Assembly (NCBI GenBank): GCA_012270885.1
Contig: JAAXHN010000097.1
Span: 1 to 35,568, forward strand
Direction: 5' to 3'
From: Acidimicrobiia bacterium
GTDB taxonomy: Bacteria; Actinomycetota; Acidimicrobiia; Spongiisociales; ZC4RG35
DNA: 35,568 nucleotides
Shown here: piece after piece, positions 32,193-35,568 of the stretch
Layout of the letters: each line of letters begins with the position of its first letter
How positions within the stretch are numbered: the stretch's first letter is position 1
Notes under the pieces: generated by a model
Seen by the model: only the letters and a program-made list of their open reading frames with translations
What the model was told of the DNA's origin: nothing
Databases searched by the model: none
Program-made: the position numbers and the translations under genes

Positions 32193-33694
32193 CAGTGGCG
32201 GAAGTGCCGGCGGCCGGTGAATGCCAGCGCCATCCGATGCTGATCGGCGGCCGCGATCACTTCCGCGTCGCGCACCGACCCTCCGGGAGAAACAACCGCA
32301 GTCACGCCTATGGATGCTAGGGTATCCAGCCCGTCGGCGAACGGAAAAAACCCGTCTGAGGCGGCGACCGCGCCCCTGGCGCGATCACCAGCGACCGATA
32401 TGGCCTTCCGGGCAGCACCCACCCGGCTCTGATCGCCAGCGCCCACTCCCACGGAGCGTCCGTCCCGGCATATCACCACGGCGTTAGATTTGGCGTGCGC
32501 CGCCACCACCCAGGCCAGTCTGAGGTCGGAGAGTTGCCCGGCGTCGGGAGGGACCCGGGAAACCACCCGCCACTCGGAGGGGACCGGGACGGGACGGTCG
32601 GTGGTCTGGACCAGGAAATCAGCTCCCAGAGACCGGATCTCCCGCTCGGTCGACCGCCACGGCGGGGTTTCCAGAACCCGCAGGTTGGGCTTCCGGGAGA
32701 AGATGTCGACAGCCTCCGGCTCCATCCGGGGTGCGGCGACCACTTCCACAAAAACCTCGCTCAAACCCTCCGCCACAGAGGCCTCGACAGAACAGTTGAA
32801 CGCAACCACCCCGCCGAAGGCCGATTGCGGGTCTCCCTCCCACGCCCGGCTGAAGGCTTCAGCCGGATCCGCCCCGAGGCCAACCCCGCAGGGATTGGCG
32901 TGTTTCACGATCACACAGCCGGGCCCCTCAAGATCTGCTACCAGGCGCACGGCAGCTTCGGCGTCTGCGTAGTTGTTGTAGGACATGGGTTTTCCCTGGA
33001 TGCGTCGGACTGTAGATCCCCAGAAACCATCATGCTCGGGCACGTACAGCCCTCCTCGCTGATGCGGGTTCTCTCCGTAGCGGGTCTCTTGGTAGCGGCG
33101 CAGGGTGATCACCAAGGGATCCGGAAGGGCCTCGGAAAGGGAGAACCACCGAGCGATTCCAGCATCGTACTGGGCAGTGTGAGCGAAGGCTGCCGCGGCC
33201 AGACGCTGGCGCGACACCTGGTCCAAACCGCCGGATCGCAGAGCTCCGATGACATCGGGGTACTGATGTGGCGAGGAGACCGCAGCCACATGCTCATGGT
33301 TCTTGGCAGCAGCCCGCAGCAGGGCCACCCCTCCGATGTCGATGTGCTCGATGCCCGGCTCACGGGCGAACGGGTACAGATTGACGGCCACCAACTGGAA
33401 GCCTTCGATACCGAACCGGCGCAGATCCTCCTGGTGAACGGGGTCATCAGGATCGGCGAGAATGCCCCCATGGATCTGTGGGTGAAGCGTCTTGACCCGG
33501 CCGCCCAGGATCTCGGGAGCGCCGGTCACGTCATCTGTGGTGGTCACCTCCACTCCTGTCTCCCGGATGGTGCGGGCGGTGCCTCCCGATGAGACAATCT
33601 CGGCCCCCAAATCCGCCAGTTGGCGGGCAAACTCGACGATCCCGGTCTTGTCCGTGACCGACAAGAGGGCTCTCCTTACCTCGAAGTCACTCAC
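32192..33694 (-). CDS. purH: Bifunctional AICAR formyltransferase/IMP cyclohydrolase
   Basis: PurH carries out the last two steps of purine synthesis. The N-terminal cyclohydrolase part shows [21 protein letters not shown] and [15 protein letters not shown]. The formyltransferase part shows [45 protein letters not shown] and a final [12 protein letters not shown] and [16 protein letters not shown] use the GTG at 33694, giving 500 residues and a normal N-terminus. The open frame continues 54 codons upstream but that stretch looks non-coding. AAGGAG abuts the GTG, too close for a normal ribosome site, so the exact start is uncertain. Confidence 0.93.
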   Translation of the reverse strand: MSDFEVRRALLSVTDKTGIVEFARQLADLGAEIVSSGGTARTIRETGVEVTTTDDVTGAPEILGGRVKTLHPQIHGGILADPDDPVHQEDLRRFGIEGFQLVAVNLYPFAREPGIEHIDIGGVALLRAAAKNHEHVAAVSSPHQYPDVIGALRSGGLDQVSRQRLAAAAFAHTAQYDAGIARWFSLSEALPDPLVITLRRYQETRYGENPHQRGGLYVPEHDGFWGSTVRRIQGKPMSYNNYADAEAAVRLVADLEGPGCVIVKHANPCGVGLGADPAEAFSRAWEGDPQSAFGGVVAFNCSVEASVAEGLSEVFVEVVAAPRMEPEAVDIFSRKPNLRVLETPPWRSTEREIRSLGADFLVQTTDRPVPVPSEWRVVSRVPPDAGQLSDLRLAWVVAAHAKSNAVVICRDGRSVGVGAGDQSRVGAARKAISVAGDRARGAVAASDGFFPFADGLDTLASIGVTAVVSPGGSVRDAEVIAAADQHRMALAFTGRRHFRH

Positions 33695-33712
33695 CTCCTT
33701 GGGGTCCTGGTT

Positions 33713-33757
33713 CCCGACCTTGTCGGGGTCGGCGCGGACAATCTGGTTAAAGAACCA
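33713..33757 (-). promoter_or_regulatory. Paired hairpins in the purH leader
   Basis: Two perfect stems lie before purH: CCCGAC/GTCGGG with a three-base loop (33713-33727) and TGGTT/AACCA with a four-base loop (33744-33757). They are within 65 bases of the start and could tune purH translation. Neither ends in a T-run and I recognise no known riboswitch. Confidence 0.3.
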
Positions 33758-33833
33758 ATGTGTCGCGAAGGTTCGCCCGCCGGAGGGGCTAGCCGCCCCC
33801 CAAAAAAGTGATATGGTGTGATGCCAGCCGGCG

Positions 33834-35108
33834 TCATTGGAAAGTTCGAATATCACCTGCCGGAGAGAAAGGGGCAGACAATCCGTCAGGTTGGGGGGCT
33901 ACCGTTCGGCTTCCCGAGACGCCGGCTTTACCCAACACCTCCAACAGCACCTCCATGGTGTGCTGACCCATTAGGGGGGCTGGCCGGGGACCAACCCGTC
34001 CCGCTCCGAACTGAAGGGGATGAGAGGCGGAGAGATACTCACCGATGCCGGGGTGCCTCACGTTTTCAAAGAGCGGGTTCTGCAGAGAACACCGGGGGTC
34101 TTCGGCGACCAGTTGGCGAAAGGATTGATAAGGGCCCCAACACAGCCGGTGGCGTCCCAGAGTCTCACCTGCCTCGGTCAGAGTACGTGTGGTGAACCAG
34201 GGCTCAAGAACCGCAGAAATCTTGTCCCGCGCCCGGAAGCGATCCCCCTCTCTCCGCAGGTCGAGACCCATCCGCCGCTCAATTCGGCTCATCTCCTCCC
34301 TCGATCCGGTGGCTTCCACCAGATCCTCCCATTGTCGATCTGTAATCACCACCACCATCAGCTTCCTCCCGTCAGAGGTGGCGAAGTCCCGCCCGTAGGC
34401 GCCAAACACGTAGTTCCCGTGCGACCCGCGGTCGTGGTCGTTCACCATCACCTCCCCGATGTGCCCCAGGGTCGAGACGGTTGCGAGCGCCACATCGGTC
34501 AGGGAGAGGCGCACCAGCTGGCCCTCGCCTGTGCGCAGGCGATGGCGCTCGGCTGCCAGCACCCCGGACGCCACCATGTTGCCGGCGATCACATCCCAGG
34601 CCGGCAGAACGTGGTTGACCGGGCCGGCACCGGGGGGGCCGGTTATCTCCGGGTACCCCATGGCGGCGTTCACCGTGTAGTCCACAGCCACCGACCCGTC
34701 GGAACTTCCCTGCAGGGTAACCATGATCAGGTCAGGCCGCCGTTCGGCCAGCCGCTCATAGGACAGCCAGGAGGGAGACAGGTTGGTGATGAAAATGCCC
34801 GCATCGGATCCCGGCGCCGTGATCAGATCCACCAGGGTCGATCGTCCAGACTCGCTCCGTATGTCGAGGGCGACGGATCGCTTCCCTCCGTTCAGGCCTG
34901 CCCAGTAGAGACTCCGGCCCTCGGAGGTCACCGGCCAGCGCCCGTAGTCCAAGCCGCCGCCGGGAGGGTCCACCCGGATCACATCGGCGCCCATGGAGGA
35001 GAGCGTCAGCCCGGCCAGCGGCACTGCCACGAATGCGGACAGTTCCACAACCCGCATCCCTGCCAGGACGCCTCCTTGTGGCGTTTCCTCGTTGTCCTTG
35101 GGTTCCAT
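33834..35108 (-). CDS. Class III CoA-transferase resembling mesaconyl-CoA C1-C4 transferase (Mct)
   Basis: This 424-residue CaiB/BaiF-family protein has the catalytic Asp in LPAWDVIAG (D172). Its strings SAFVAVPLAGLTLSSMGADVIRVDP, GGGLDYGRWPVTS, YWAGLNGGKRSVALDIR, FITNLSPSWLSYERL, NHVLPAWD, RHRLRTGEGQLVRLSL and GAYGRDF closely follow my memory of Chloroflexus 2-methylfumaryl-CoA isomerase. That enzyme moves CoA from C1 to C4 of mesaconate in the 3-hydroxypropionate bicycle. Another acyl-CoA substrate remains possible. I prefer the ATG at 35108 because AGGA lies eight bases before it; ATGs at 35117 and 35144 are also in frame. It is divergent from a cupin gene and 139 bases upstream of purH. 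Confidence 0.8.
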   Translation of the reverse strand: MEPKDNEETPQGGVLAGMRVVELSAFVAVPLAGLTLSSMGADVIRVDPPGGGLDYGRWPVTSEGRSLYWAGLNGGKRSVALDIRSESGRSTLVDLITAPGSDAGIFITNLSPSWLSYERLAERRPDLIMVTLQGSSDGSVAVDYTVNAAMGYPEITGPPGAGPVNHVLPAWDVIAGNMVASGVLAAERHRLRTGEGQLVRLSLTDVALATVSTLGHIGEVMVNDHDRGSHGNYVFGAYGRDFATSDGRKLMVVVITDRQWEDLVEATGSREEMSRIERRMGLDLRREGDRFRARDKISAVLEPWFTTRTLTEAGETLGRHRLCWGPYQSFRQLVAEDPRCSLQNPLFENVRHPGIGEYLSASHPLQFGAGRVGPRPAPLMGQHTMEVLLEVLGKAGVSGSRTVAPQPDGLSAPFSPAGDIRTFQ

Positions 35109-35137
35109 GGACGCCATCCTAGGATTGCATCCCCAAT

Positions 35138-35143
35138 TTGACA
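35138..35143 (+). promoter_or_regulatory. Perfect -35 hexamer toward the cupin gene
   Basis: TTGACA sits in the divergent gap between the CoA-transferase and the cupin gene. The bases 16-19 further on give only a poor -10 (TACCTC), so this is a weak promoter candidate. Confidence 0.25.
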
Positions 35144-35245
35144 TCCAAGTTCAACATGGGAGTACCTCTCACCGAGGCCGAGAGCAAGGCCGTTCGCTTG
35201 TTGACCCCGCCGTCGAGGCCGGAGGGGGAAACTAGCCTTACCGGC

Positions 35246-35568
35246 ATGGTAGAGATAATTGAAAAGGGCAGGTATCGGACCGATGACTTTTGTGGTGAGT
35301 TGGCCGAAGCGCGGGATGGCAACCGCCAGCTCGGCACCCGTCTCCTGTTCCGGAATGACGAGGTGGGAGTTTGGGAGATACGTCTCCAGCCCGGCGAGAG
35401 AGGCAGCTTTCACCTCCATGACCGTCACTACTTCTGGACTGTGGTCAAGGGTGGGATCGGCAAGCAGCGTACCGCGGACGGCGTCTATCACATCCGTTGC
35501 TACGAGGAGGGTGACACCAGTTTCTTGCCGCATACGCCTTCCGATTCCGTGATCCACGACTTCGAAAA
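35246..35568 (+). CDS. Cupin-like protein, cut off by the window end
   Basis: From the ATG at 35246 an open frame runs off the window end after 107 full codons. It reads MVEIIEKGRYRTDDF, then GTRLLFRNDEVGVWEIRLQPGE followed by SFHLHDRHYFWTVVKGG and later YEEGDTSFLPHT. The PGE...H.H pattern followed by a Gly-rich turn is that of a small single-domain cupin with a metal or ligand pocket. No specific function can be given. The frame is also open upstream to an ATG at 35156, adding 30 residues with high-GC third positions; no ribosome site favours either. It is divergent from the mct-like gene, suggesting shared control. Confidence 0.65.
   Translation, partial: MVEIIEKGRYRTDDFCGELAEARDGNRQLGTRLLFRNDEVGVWEIRLQPGERGSFHLHDRHYFWTVVKGGIGKQRTADGVYHIRCYEEGDTSFLPHTPSDSVIHDFE

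Noticed and set aside
1-35568. tRNA, rRNA, CRISPR arrays, insertion sequences or prophage
   Set aside because: I looked for tRNA-like cloverleaf ends, regularly spaced repeats and transposase motifs on both strands and found none.

Overview
The window reads as a gene-dense stretch of chromosome from a high-GC actinobacterium, most likely of the class Acidimicrobiia or a near relative (inference). Three kinds of evidence support this. The first is the gene order trmD-rplS-lepB-yraN / yifB-dprA-xerC-rpsB-tsf-pyrH-frr-cdsA-rseP-ispG, the backbone familiar from mycobacteria and streptomycetes. The second is FbiC-type coenzyme F420 genes (cofG, cofH). The third is a Mec/CysO/CysM sulfur-carrier cysteine route. 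I saw no phage genes, insertion sequences, rRNA, tRNA or CRISPR array.

Layout. 1-2885: a lone RND/MMPL-type exporter on the + strand. 2959-4937: a minus-strand operon vapB-vapC-8-oxoguanine deaminase. 5024-15635: one long minus-strand run, read from high to low coordinate as rpsB, tsf, pyrH, frr, cdsA, rseP-like protease, ispG, SDR oxidoreductase, cofG, cofH, PPOX-fold flavoprotein. It links translation, pyrimidine nucleotide, phospholipid, isoprenoid and F420 metabolism, and many genes overlap by 1-4 bases. 15861-19422: yifB-dprA-xerC. 19530-22716: trmD, rplS, lepB, yraN and an enoyl-CoA hydratase-like gene on the minus strand, with a 37-residue membrane peptide gene facing the other way at 20348-20461.

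22936-27030: a + strand hopanoid-precursor operon hpnC-hpnD-hpnE-polyprenyl synthase, joined by four-base overlaps, with chrA after it. 28414-33694: a minus-strand run purH-folD-(rhodanese-ThiF)-mec-cysO-cysM. FolD makes the 10-formyl-THF that PurH consumes. The next four genes form a complete O-phosphoserine/CysO cysteine pathway. 33834-35108: a CoA-transferase strongly resembling mesaconyl-CoA C1-C4 CoA transferase (Mct) of the 3-hydroxypropionate bicycle, divergent from a cupin gene cut off by the window end.

Nothing here is plainly a new defence or mobile system. The most unusual points are a CofH with about 255 extra N-terminal residues that are not a CofG domain; a toxin-antitoxin pair three bases ahead of an 8-oxoguanine deaminase; an isolated mct-like gene; a rhodanese-first sulfur-carrier activating enzyme; a lepB whose natural reading frame has no ordinary start codon; and a structured leader before the hopanoid genes. 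Family names come from motif recognition by eye, not from database searches.
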